The position numbers and the translations under genes are program-made. The notes under the pieces were generated by a model. It did not search any database. It was not told where the DNA came from and saw only the letters and a list, made by a program, of their open reading frames with translations. A stretch of 64,000 nucleotides of DNA from Trichuris trichiura. Its lineage: Eukaryota; Nematoda; Enoplea; Trichinellida; Trichuridae. How positions within the stretch are numbered: position 1 is the stretch's first letter; every line of letters starts with the position of its first letter. The stretch is taken from NCBI GenBank assembly GCA_037903355.1, contig JBAJFE010000037.1, positions 558,001-622,000 of the forward strand, given 5' to 3'. Below, one piece after another: positions 53,601 to 64,000 of the stretch.

Positions 53601-55818
53601 TGAAAAGCTGCCGCTGAGAAAAAGTCAAATGAAGGAAAACCTAATTTCGTCATTACAAATACACAGGAACTTTGGCAATGGGCAAAAATTCTTATTAACT
53701 GTAAGTAAATACACAGAAATAAATGGAAGGGGAAAGCATCGCATTTCAATAACCGCGACGCTGCCATAATATAACCTAATACTAATGGTAAACGTCCTCG
53801 GTAACAAAATACGCTACAGACAATAAGTTAAGTCAAATTACACACAACGGTTTAGACATAGAATAGAGAACGGACTCTTGAAATAAGAACGTGACGAATT
53901 ACAACCTACACGAGAAAGGCCTCGTTGTTCCCTGTCGAAATGATGATGTCTGTTATCTTTAAGTCGTATCACTTTAGGAACACAAAGACGCCCGCTTATC
54001 TAATGTTTTCCAAATATAGATAAGGTTGGAACGTTTGGAAGCGACAACGAACGCTATTAGGTAACATTTAAGAAAGTGACAGCGGATGAATAGATTGTTG
54101 TCCTTTGACACACCGCCGACTATGGCGAACACGTTGAGGAATGCTGGCAACTACACGACACACGACCTGCCGGAAAGCCAATAAACAGATGGTGCTGCGG
54201 ACCGCGAAGATGAGGACAGCCTTTTCTCGGATCTGATTGGTTACTAGATCGCTGGCGCAATAGCCGTTAATTTGAAATGCAATTTCTCGTCACATGTGCA
54301 CCTGCGTTTACTCGGAGAATCGAGCGAATACCCGCGGCATCTGCATTACTTGAATTTCTCACAAGGTGAGTACACCAAAACTTGTCAGCCCTGGCAAATG
54401 CGCTTACAGCTAGCATATATGTTCTTAATTCTTCGCAAACTTTAAGAAGGCGCCACGAATCGAAGATCGCCTAACGTGCTCTGTACGCCTTAATTTAATT
54501 TTTTCAAGTGTTAACTGCCATCCTGCTTAGGTGTTTCACCTAAAACGGATACGCTGCGGAAAATAGCTAGTTTCTTAGAGACTCACCTACAGCTACGACG
54601 GGCTTCTCAGATCAAACCGTCTTTCCTAATTGTCCACAAAGACGAATAATAAATAGATTAGCATTATTCGGAAGTTACCACGCGAGGATGGATGACCACC
54701 TATGTAGGACCGTTAGCTTGGACGTCAAAATCGTTAAGAGTAAAAGGCAATCAGTTGGATAAGCAGACTATTTGTTGTATGCACAATAAAATAATGAACG
54801 TTTGTTTCAAGCAAACTTGAGTGACTGCGCTAGATTATTCCAAACTCGCAAAGGAAAACTCAGCCTAAACCTTTTCTTATCACGTCCGCCACTACGAGAA
54901 CTGCTACTCATGCACACGCTGCCTATCTTTGCCTAAGTAATAGTGTTTACAAAAAGAAATCGAATTGGAGAACCGTCGATATGAGTAATGGTTTCTCAAA
55001 CTAATTCCGGCAATAATGGCCGTCGCCTCGCGGACAAACTCTTCTTTAAGCATATGTTGCCAAGGTTCATTTGCACTTATGATTTATCGAAAAGGCAAGC
55101 ATGTTTGACACGACTGACAACGACTTGCTAAAAGGGCGGTCCTTTTCGGTAAACGCTGATACGCATCAATTGCCTTGGGCAACTTCTAGCACGGAGTGCA
55201 CTTAAAGGGAAACCGGTTTAACTAGTGAATGTTGAAAGTTCAAGACAAAGCGGAAGAGTCGAACAACAAAGTATGTAGTTGTGTGACGCAATACCTATGC
55301 CATAAATTTAAACTTTCTCATCACGGTGGGCAATTGGGTACCGCGTTGAGATGGAGCTAAAACTGGAGGCATTGGTGGAATGCAGCATGAAACAGCGCTA
55401 ATACTTTGCTGGTTCAGCTAGTTCGGATACTAAAAAAAATTCTGCCGTAAATTTTTTTAATATCTTATATTACTTCAACTAGGCGCTGGCATTGGCCAGC
55501 AGCAAACTCGTTTCAGGATCAATTGATACATTGTCAAGATGAGACTATAAATCATTGGCTTAGCGACAAAACGTCAACGTAGAATCACAAAGCGCTGAGA
55601 AGTAGATACTTTAACCAAAAGAGCTAGGAACAACTCTTCCGAACTGCTGGAAAGCTTATAAATTTCCGCCTTGACTTAGCCAAAGTGGACACACTATCTC
55701 ATATGGATAAGCATCTAGGCGGCATCAGTCATCGTGGGATGAAAACAATATAAGAAAAACTAAGCCGCTCCCATTCTCCAAGACATGTCTTCATAGATTC
55801 TAAGAAGCCTGCTTGCAG

Positions 55819-56020
55819 ATGGCCAAAGCAAACGACGATCTGGAGTGGATGACATATGGTTATAGCTGGCTGTATTCAATCGACTAGAAGTGGCAACAAC
55901 CTTATTATATCCTCAATCGCAAAAGTACGGAAGAATATCTTGCCTACTTATTGGAAAAGAAAAGTTCAGAGGCACAGAAACTTTTCCGTTCGGATAAAGA
56001 CGTCAGTTGCTTAGCTGAAG
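55819..56020 (+). pseudogene. Possible interrupted exon, unknown gene
   Basis: After TTGCAG, an ATG at 55819 opens 22 codons (MAKANDDLEWMTYGYSWLY...), meets TAG at 55885, then continues in the same frame for 44 codons to a GTAAGC donor at 56021. The composition on both sides of the TAG looks coding (EEYLAYLLEKKSSEAQKLF). It may be a decayed exon, or the TAG may be the end of a 43-nt intron, which would switch the frame. No family recognised. Confidence 0.2.
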
Positions 56021-59000
56021 GTAAGCCTACTGAATGATTTTTGCATTAGCTGCCAGTCATCTGGTCAGATCAAGCTGCGCGTTCTTTTTCGCTGTAGGCG
56101 TATACTTATGCATGAATTCGACTTAATGTGCTTCCAACTGACGGCGCTAACCGGACTGGGCGCAATTTTCATTAATGGAGTGACATCGCGATCGAAACAT
56201 TATTCTCGCTTTAAAACAATCTATAGCTAAAGTGACTTTTGAGTGCTTATATTATCAGCGATGACGAGTTGCCGATAAACTGAATGCCACAACGGCAGTA
56301 CGTCGATCGACTGCCCGTTACTAAAGAACGTCACAGCTTCCCACTTTACCAACACTCTAAGTACTCATCGAAAATCCGGACTACGTTCGTTTCAAGCGGT
56401 AGTTGGGTTCCCAGACCGGTTCGCTAAAGAGTCGAAAGCACAACGTACATCAAATTAATTCTTCGTCATTTCGTTTTAACTTCGCAGGAAATTTGGATCA
56501 GCATCAATGAAGCGTTTACACGTTCATCACGAGAGGAAAGAAACTTAACTTGACAACTGCAGTCAATTTGTTGTGTAAACATTTGATTTTTGTTTTAAAA
56601 AACATATGCGTCAAGAAAGCTTTTATAACAGGAGTACAGGCGCTTATTAGAACTTTTCCGTAAAACTGACAACGCAAGCCAAGAAAGCGAGTCCCACTTT
56701 AGTAGGAAGAGGCCGGTGACAATTAAGACACGACGGACAGGCAACAAATCATTCAGCGTAGACAAAGAAGACAACGTGAAGTTGACCGTTTTACTTGTTG
56801 CCTTGTCTGCTTTCTGATATCTGCAAGAAGCGCTCTCTTACGCAGGGTGCCTCCAGGGGCAGTTTCCCTAGAAACGCGGCTAATTCTAAGCGAACTTCTA
56901 ATGAGGTTCAGCCCCGTACATGAGACGGAAATCACTTTAGTAGTGAGGCATGGCACAACCGGAAAAAGAGAAAAACGAAGTTGGCCAACCAACTCGAGGA
57001 ACGGATGAAGTATCTGTAACAAGCTCCTCCAACGAGCAAAAGCTTAACTTCGAACTGTGGTCACTCCTCCTACTGCGGACGGAACGATTACAGAACGCTG
57101 CAAACCCATTTGCGCAATCAACTGTCGGCAAAATAAAGAGAGGGAGAATCAGGACGTTAACATGCAATGGCAAAAGAAGGTGAAGTGGACGTTTTTCCAA
57201 TCAATTCTAAACCGCTCGGGTGTTATTCTCGTCTCAGTGGGTTAATGAGAAATACACGCATGGCATTGTAGACTTATTACTCCAACTTAATTGAATAACA
57301 GCGTGAATCGATGACTCAAAAAGAAAATCGCTTACCTGACTATGCTCAGTAGCAGCGTTAGACCAAAGTTGGCTACATCCAACTGAAATGCGTTTTACGT
57401 CTATGCGGATAACGCAATTTTGAACACGATGCTCTTGAAGGCAATCACTTTTCATCGGTCTACAGGGCACACGATTTCAGCAGATTTGAAGTCAAAATAT
57501 TTTCGGTAACTTGGCGTCTTCGACAGCTGGTAGTAGATACATCAGGTTGTATTTTGCGATCACCTTTGAAAACTTGGGTCTTCTAGTGCTAGAAAAGAAT
57601 TTACTGTTAAGCAGGGAATTCGATCAGTTCATTGCAACGCATTTGTTTAGCCGTAAAACTTGGCCATGCTCATGCCACGGTAGAACCTCGATTATCTGGT
57701 TAGGTGGAAAAATCAAAGAATTTAAAGCTCTGCAGAATGGCAAAGTGAAATTATTAACAGATGATACTCGCTTGGGTCCACAAGCTAAAGTCGAAAGTCT
57801 GAAGCGCTCATCTCGAAGAGAGAGCTTCTACGTTCGTTTTTCTAGGAGAAAGCCGTTATTTATGCGGAACGTTTAACTAGATTTTATAAGGAATTCAGAG
57901 GAATGATGTTGTATGTTAGCGGAAAGGCGGAATGGTGAAAAGCAGTCAACGTTGTCAAACTTGTAAAACAAAGCTACCAACAAAAAATAAACGAACTTTC
58001 TAGTAACTGGAGACATTGAAGGCTCCTCAAATTTGAAATTGATGAAAGAATGCCGATATGGCCATGTGAATAGCCTGTCACAATGAAAACGTAGGGGATT
58101 AGTGCGGGACGGCCACAAAATTATTCAGACACTATTAAATGTATAATAGAAACCAGAAGATGAAAAGAGGACGACTACGAAGACTGAATTTAGAGGCCAT
58201 AGCTGCCACTAGCTCGATAAGGCTTTCCAAAGCCGGGAACTTTTCTTTGCAATGGTATGGAAAGCAGGTAGAGCGCGACTCAAAAAGGCTGTTCGACTTG
58301 AAAAATATCCTCAACTTAGCAGCACAGAAGCGGTTGACAAATTTGGAACATCTAGAATGGATTTTTGACGAAGTGTAGTTTTTCAATGTTATCTCAAACT
58401 ATTAACTTGCAATGCAACTTGTTGTATATTCAAAAGCGTTATCAAAAAAAAGTCTGCAATAGGTAAAGGAGGAAACAAAAAACTGCTAAGACAGGAAGCA
58501 GACATTTAATTATCCGCACAATATGTGGAGGCGTTTAGTCCGAATAGCCGGAGTTCTACCGTGTGGATTGGATGACAATGGCTGTTTTCCAGCAAAGATA
58601 AATTTAGAAAGATTACAGAGATACAAAACGGTGTGCATCGGCAACATGTCGGCTGCCGAAAAAAAATTCTTACGACTCAAAATGAATAACAGTTACTACA
58701 GACTTTGCAAGTAATATATCAGTAAAAGCTACGTTCAAAAAAAAGAATAAACAAATTAATAAAAAAGAAAACTCGATACTTTGGGAGAAGTTTTGAGCCC
58801 ATAAAAACACTCCGTTATACTCTGTTGTACGCCCGCTTGCTAGTAAACAATAAAAACAACCAACTTTCCCGAATGCTATACGTACATAAAATGCATTCTT
58901 TCTTTCCTTTTTAAGAGGGATCTGTCGTTCGTTATAATAGGTCAATAAAGTTTGCAGTTGCGCAAAACAAAGGCTTGTATGCTTAGCAGAAACGTAAGAA

Positions 59001-60815
59001 GCCTACTGTAAGCAGACAGTGAAATGTAGACCTTTTCAAATTGGAGAATTTTGTCAGCTATGCATTTCACTGGTTTTGATAATGAGCTTACAAACCCTCA
59101 AGTGGGTATAGGTCTGCAGAGTAATTATACGGGTTAGCAACACCGTTAGAAAGACGAAACGCATAGCGGTGCCATTCCAAACTTCGTAAATGTCAAAAGA
59201 CAATGATTTCAAAATAAGTGAATTGTGCGAAAGCTACCTAATTCTGAGAAGCCTAAACGCCTCCTCCACAATTGTCAACTATTCATGGAGAAAATGTTTC
59301 AACGATTTTAAAAAGACAATGAGAACTAAGGTCATTACAATCAGTGAAATTGCTACTTTCAAGTTTAATATCGAAAACAAGGATTCAATAAGCCACACTT
59401 GGTCGTCTCATCAATAAAAAAAATCACCCTCTACGTCGCGTGCCTTTGTTCAAACATGAATACTTTTTTGTATTTCGTTTCTACGGCCCATAGCAATTTG
59501 CCCTACAGAGTGCATTTATTGTCAGTTCTCGACTGCGCAAACTCTATACAATTTACGGAAAAGACCGTTGCGTGTCCTTAATTCCTTTAAAATTTTTTCT
59601 ATTCATGCACAAACATTACTCATGAAGTCATCATAGAGAAAAACAAAAACGCTTATTCTCCGTACAGTTTAACTGCATACGTTTAACGGAGAAACTTTTT
59701 CCCTTACTTGCTTCAATGAAAGCTTGCTTTTGCTACTCAAGCCTGAAATAACGGAAAGTATTTTGAAAACGTCCAAACTTATGAACAACGGATGTTTCCT
59801 AAGCTCATGAAAAGCTTAGACAACGTTGAATTTTGTTTACAAATCAAAATGTTGTTCTTGGACTAGCAACTGAGCAGGCGCAACTCAAAACAGTAGAGGA
59901 CGGCACTTGTTTACGTAAAACTTGAATGTTATGGCTACATAAACTATTTTGACAATAGGCTTCGCCTACCTTTCTGTTAGCACGAATGACCATTGTATCT
60001 TGCCAAAGCGAAATTTATCTCGTCCTTTCCGAAAAGGATATTTGACGTTCTTAAAGCCCATCAGCATGTGTCGTTGAAATAATTGGAACCTATAATTTAG
60101 ATAGACTTCAGCGATGAGCTTGTAACGTTAAAGCTGAAATGGTTGCTGCTCCGGTACTGCAGTTTCAATGGCACAATGACGATGGAAACAACAGATACGG
60201 TGGAAAAACTTAAAGGGCAAAATTTTCATTCACTACTGATAGACATACACAAACAATCACGGTTTGTTCCCTATTTGCGGACAGCTTTTATTCACCGTTG
60301 CTGCTGCAAATCCTTGAAGCCTTCATTTTAATCTATATCGGCAAAAGTCAGTCAGCATTGATTACAAGGCGCCTAGCATATTGATAAAAAAAAAATTGCC
60401 TGGCAAGGATATGTTAGTATGTTCCATTTCTCATCCGCATAGAGGGACGAAGCATAAAACCGTGCAGACCTCTTAGCGACTTAGTTTACGGAATTCTAAT
60501 GGTCCTGCGCGTTCGGGCACAACAAGCGACCGCGACATCTCCGTATGTTAATTTAGTATTGCGCTAGTCAACTTTCTAAAGTATTTAGCTAACATGAAAA
60601 CGTTCAGCATTCAACGGTTTCTAAGGAAACCTTCCGCTCACCCTAACTGTGCAACTGTTCCGCCGTTGGAACACACAAAGAGCGTGTTCGGTTCAGCCCA
60701 CCGCGGCAACGCAAAATCGAAGTAACTAAAGCAACAAGGGCTGATTATTGCGTCAGTTTTTGCGTGTAGCCAAAAAACGTTTTCCGCACTAACGAAGAGC
60801 TTCAATTTAGATTAG

Positions 60816-63800
60816 ATGGACGCGCAACGGAGCTCCATGTTCGTAGCGGCAATTGTCCTGGCCGTGATAGTTCCCGCCGTAGCGGCAAACTGTACGAACA
60901 TTTTGGACAACAACTGCCGCGATGGTCTACTGCTACCGTTGTGGAATCCAAAAGATCAGCTTTGTTTAACCGACCGAATTCTCCGCGGAATTGCCTACAT
61001 GCTCGCTTTAATTTACATGTTCCTTGGAGTTTCAATAGCAGCCGATCGCTTCATGGGTGCCATCGAAGTGATCACGTCGCAGGAAAGAACCGTTACGTTA
61101 AGAAAAAAAGACGGAAGCAAAGTAAAAATTAAAGTACGCATTTGGAATGAGACCGTCTCCAATTTGACACTAATGGCGCTGGGTTCTTCCGCGCCTGAGA
61201 TATTGTTGTCAATAATTGAAATTTGCGGAAATGGATTCCTAGCAGGCGATCTCGGACCTAACACTATAGTAGGCAGCGCCGCTTTTAACATGTTCATGAT
61301 ATTGGCCATCTGCGTTGTTGCTATACCTCGAAACGAAGTGCGCAAGCAACTTCATCTTACCGTCTTCCTAGTGACGGCAATTTGGAGTATCTTTGCTTAT
61401 ATTTGGCTTTACGTGATTCTGGCACTTAGCAGCCCGGGAGTAATCGATGTGTGGGAAGGACTTGCAACATTTCTCATGTTTCCGCTTACCGTACTGACAG
61501 CCTACATGGCTGATAGACGGATAAATTTAAAAAAGTTCGTCCCGATGCGCTACAGAGCGGACATGGTTGGTCTGCGTGCCTTCTCCTCCCAGTTGGAATT
61601 GCCGAAAGTGGAAGAAGACGGAACAATCGATCAAATGCTGCTGCAGCAGAAAGGAAGAAACTTCAATATTGAAGAGGCTGAATTTGAGCAACAGCGAAGA
61701 GAATATCTTAGCATATTACGACAGTTACGTCAGGAAATGCCAGATGCCGAGCTGTCGACGCTCCAAGAGAAAGCAACGTATGAGCTGACTAAGCGCGCCA
61801 AAAAGAGTCGAGCCTTCTACAGGGTTCAAGCGACTCGACGTCTCATAGGCGACGGCAACATCGTTGAAAAAAGCGTCAAACAGACATCAAGTCGTCTGAA
61901 GAAACGAAGCAAGGACGTTAAGCCGAAACAAACTGGCACTACCTGTAAGGTGTCCTTCAACCCATGCCACTATACAGTACTTGAAAATGTCGGCACCGTT
62001 AGAGTACGTGTACAGCGATGCGGAGGTCGACCCGACCTTACAATAACTGTCGATTACCGAACTGAGGACGGCACTGCCACTGCTGGTTCGGACTACGTGG
62101 CTAACAGGGGCACCCTGACAATGGGACCTAACTGTTTTGAAACTTTCATCGATATTACCATCATTGATGACGACATTTTTGAGGAAGATGAACATTTCTA
62201 CATATTTTTAGGTAGTACCATTTATAGCACAACGAAAAGGTTGGTGAAACTTAGCTTTTAGAAAATCTTCGAGTGAAGTCTCGCGAAGGCTTTCTGGTCA
62301 GCCCGGAGACGGTGGCTACTGCCAGGCTCGCAGCGTTGGAAACTCCATCAATAGCAACAGTGATGATTTTGGATGATGACCATCCCGGGGTTTTTTCCTT
62401 CGAAAATGATACCTACGAAGTATCCGAAGTAGCCGGTGACGTCATTATAAAGGTAGTACGTCAAACTGGATGCCGAGGCAAAGTTCTTGTACCTTACGAA
62501 ACTGCCGATGGCACGGGTAAAGCTGGGATCGATTATGAACCAATGGAAGGAGCCCTACTGTTCGAAGATGAAGAAATCGAGTAACTCTGCGTCTACTATA
62601 CTCTTTTGACCTTAAATCTGACTTATTAGGAAGAGCCTACAAATTGGTATTGTTAACAAAGAGCAATACGAACGAAACGAGTACTTCGTCGTCAATTTAT
62701 CGAAACCTGTCAAGCTGAATGCTTCTGCTTCTGGTAAGTCTCATCTATTCCAGACAAACAGCGAGCGCGCAGTATGACTAAGGCTGAAACTGTTAGAATA
62801 TCTGAACTGAACCCTGCAGACGTAACCATCCTAATATATGACCCTATCGAATGCTACGCTACGCATAAAGCCGTATTCTAATAGCTGATAATTACCTGAG
62901 GGTATTGCAGTATGACTGCCAGCAGCGCATCGCTTCTTAAAGCAAGAAAGCAATTACACTGAATAGGCGAGAACAAAAATGAATGCTTTTTTAACCTTGA
63001 AGGTTAAAAATAACCGACAGTGCAAACATACTTCATTTTACATCTCACTCTGACTACGCAATTGAGCAGCTCGCATATTAGCTTCGTCTAGGAAAAGTTT
63101 GCACGGTATGTCGGAATCATACGGTCATCTTTCAGAGGAAAAGTACACTGTTGGAGAAACGCCGACAAGTAATCTAATGGACGAAAGAATAGAAGAGATG
63201 GGAAAACCAACTCTGGGAAAAATAAACAAATGCATAATAAAAATTAAAGAAAGCAAAGAGTTCAAGGTGCGACGTCAATTTTTTATAACAACCTACGCAA
63301 CGGTCTTACTTTCAGAATGCAGTAGATATGCTAATCAAGAAAACGAATGTTTCCTTGCTACTGCGTACGTCAACTTGGAGGGAGCAGTTTGTTGACGCTA
63401 TTACAATGAACCCAAGTGGTAAGAAACCATTCTAATTGACGTGCATATTTTACAGACAACAATTCAGTAGAGGGAGAAGAGCCGGTGAAGCCGACAACCG
63501 TTGGATATGCGGTTCACATTCTGACAATGCCTTGGAAAATAACATGCGCATTTATGCCTCCCACAGGTAGGTGGTAGGTCTCAACCTTTTCTCTTAATAA
63601 TAATAATAACAATAATAACTTACTCAGACTACTGGGACGGCTGGGCATCATTCATCTGTTCCATTGTGCTTATTGGCTTTATTACCGCATTGATCGGTGA
63701 CTTGGCAAACCATTTTGGATGCACCATTGGTTTGATCGACGCAGTAACAGCAATAACTTTTGTCGCCATCGGAACGAGCGTTCCTGGTCAGTTTCGAACT

Positions 63801-64000
63801 GAAAATACAAGTCAAGTTAGCTTTACAGACCGTTTCCAGATACCTTTGCGAGTCACGTGGCGGCCATACAGGACAAATATGCCGATTCGAGTATAACAAA
63901 CGTGACGGGCAGCAATGCTGTAAATGTGTTTCTGGGCATCGGCTTAGCGTGGACAATAGCTGCTGTCTATCACGCGTACAATGGTGACGAATTCCGAGTG
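60816..64000 (+). CDS. Sodium/calcium exchanger (NCX/Calx), 3' end cut off
   Basis: Plasma-membrane Na+/Ca2+ antiporter. Exons 60816..62211, 62262..62580, 62630..62733, about 63070..63266, 63316..63418, 63456..63566, 63628..63786, and 63840 past the window end; about 850 residues visible. In order: a signal peptide, N-glycosylated N-terminus, first membrane block with the alpha-1 repeat ([10 protein letters not shown] and VGSAAFN), an XIP-like basic segment ([11 protein letters not shown]), a long cytosolic loop with Calx-beta domains CBD1 (ending [13 protein letters not shown]) and CBD2 (from [14 protein letters not shown]), the post-CBD motif KESKEFK, then the second block with alpha-2 ([25 protein letters not shown]). 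The start ATG follows a TTCAATTTAG acceptor by five bases. Introns are 37-61 nt, except the one after exon 3 (62734-63069), whose acceptor may be 63069 or 63081 and which may hide a small exon. Confidence 0.96.
63595..63618 (+). repeat. (TAA)n microsatellite in an exchanger intron
   Basis: An interrupted (TAA)n run of about eight units lies in the intron between the exons at 63566 and 63628, ending a few bases before the acceptor TTACTCAG. The length could vary between individuals and sits where the polypyrimidine tract would be. Confidence 0.7.

Larger units (their letters stand above)
45201..60815. other. 15.6-kb stretch without an identifiable gene
   Basis: I could not assign any exon here on either strand. 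Weak candidates: about 50 open codons after an acceptor near 46393 (+); 46862-47155 (+); a Ser/Thr-rich ATG frame from 56950 (+); a minus-strand frame of about 39 codons just upstream of 57341, ending at a GTAAGC donor; and 57511-57876 (+, 121 codons, TTG start). None shows a known domain. The clear structures are the large fold-back at 49.88-50.63 kb and a small hairpin at 48736-48787. It may be regulatory or intronic sequence of the exchanger or of genes outside the window. Confidence 0.5.

Noticed and set aside
57057..57245. Potassium channel fragment (KVKWTFFQSIL)
   Set aside because: The resemblance is a few residues with no selectivity-filter sequence or supporting exons.
57511..57876. 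Open frame of 121 codons on + (also 2971-3330 on -, 6230-6589 and 11234-11587 on +)
   Set aside because: Several start with TTG or GTG rather than ATG, show no recognisable domain or splice-consistent partner, and are within chance length.
61013..61345. Minus-strand frames over the exchanger and other genes
   Set aside because: They are shadows of well-supported coding exons on the opposite strand.

Overview
The window is animal nuclear DNA, roughly 40% GC by eye, and every secure gene is intron-split. Most introns are only about 44-60 nt, with a few of 0.6-3 kb. Short introns, AG acceptors a few bases before several start codons (as in spliced-leader trans-splicing) and a multi-domain cystatin-like secreted protein of the kind described from Trichinella suggest a nematode, probably of the Trichinella/Trichuris side (Enoplea/Dorylaimia). 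That placement is inference. No tRNA, rRNA, CRISPR array or intact transposon was seen. Most long open frames here are chance or shadow frames. The genes below were rebuilt by joining exons whose phases agree and whose products match known families.

Layout. 5.56-8.03 kb (-): heterotrimeric G-protein gamma subunit, two exons, CaaX end. 13.21-19.45 kb (+): secreted four-domain multicystatin, ten exons, with fold-back repeats in two introns and one GC-AG intron. 21.46-22.22 kb (+): small acidic protein of unknown function. 26.03-27.36 kb (+): type I membrane protein with a thrombospondin-like segment. 30.65-32.94 kb (+): WRAP53/TCAB1 WD-repeat protein, eleven exons. 33.24-36.42 kb (-): malic enzyme with a mitochondrial presequence, fourteen exons, tail to tail with WRAP53. 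39.61-41.09 kb (+): secreted protein with two thrombospondin type 1 repeats. 41.26-45.20 kb (-): TMEM179-like four-pass membrane protein, tail to tail with the previous gene. 60.82 kb to the right edge (+): sodium/calcium exchanger (NCX/Calx family), cut by the window end.

The stretches 1-5.5, 8.5-13.2, 22.2-26, 27.5-30.6, 36.7-39.6 and 45.2-60.8 kb hold no gene I can identify. They carry several fold-back (long inverted repeat) elements, the largest at 49.88-50.63 kb, and a few weak exon candidates listed with low confidence. The genes do not form a pathway. They are a mixed set: signalling, calcium transport, RNP/telomerase assembly, carbon metabolism, and secreted or surface proteins likely to matter at the parasite-host or cell-cell interface.
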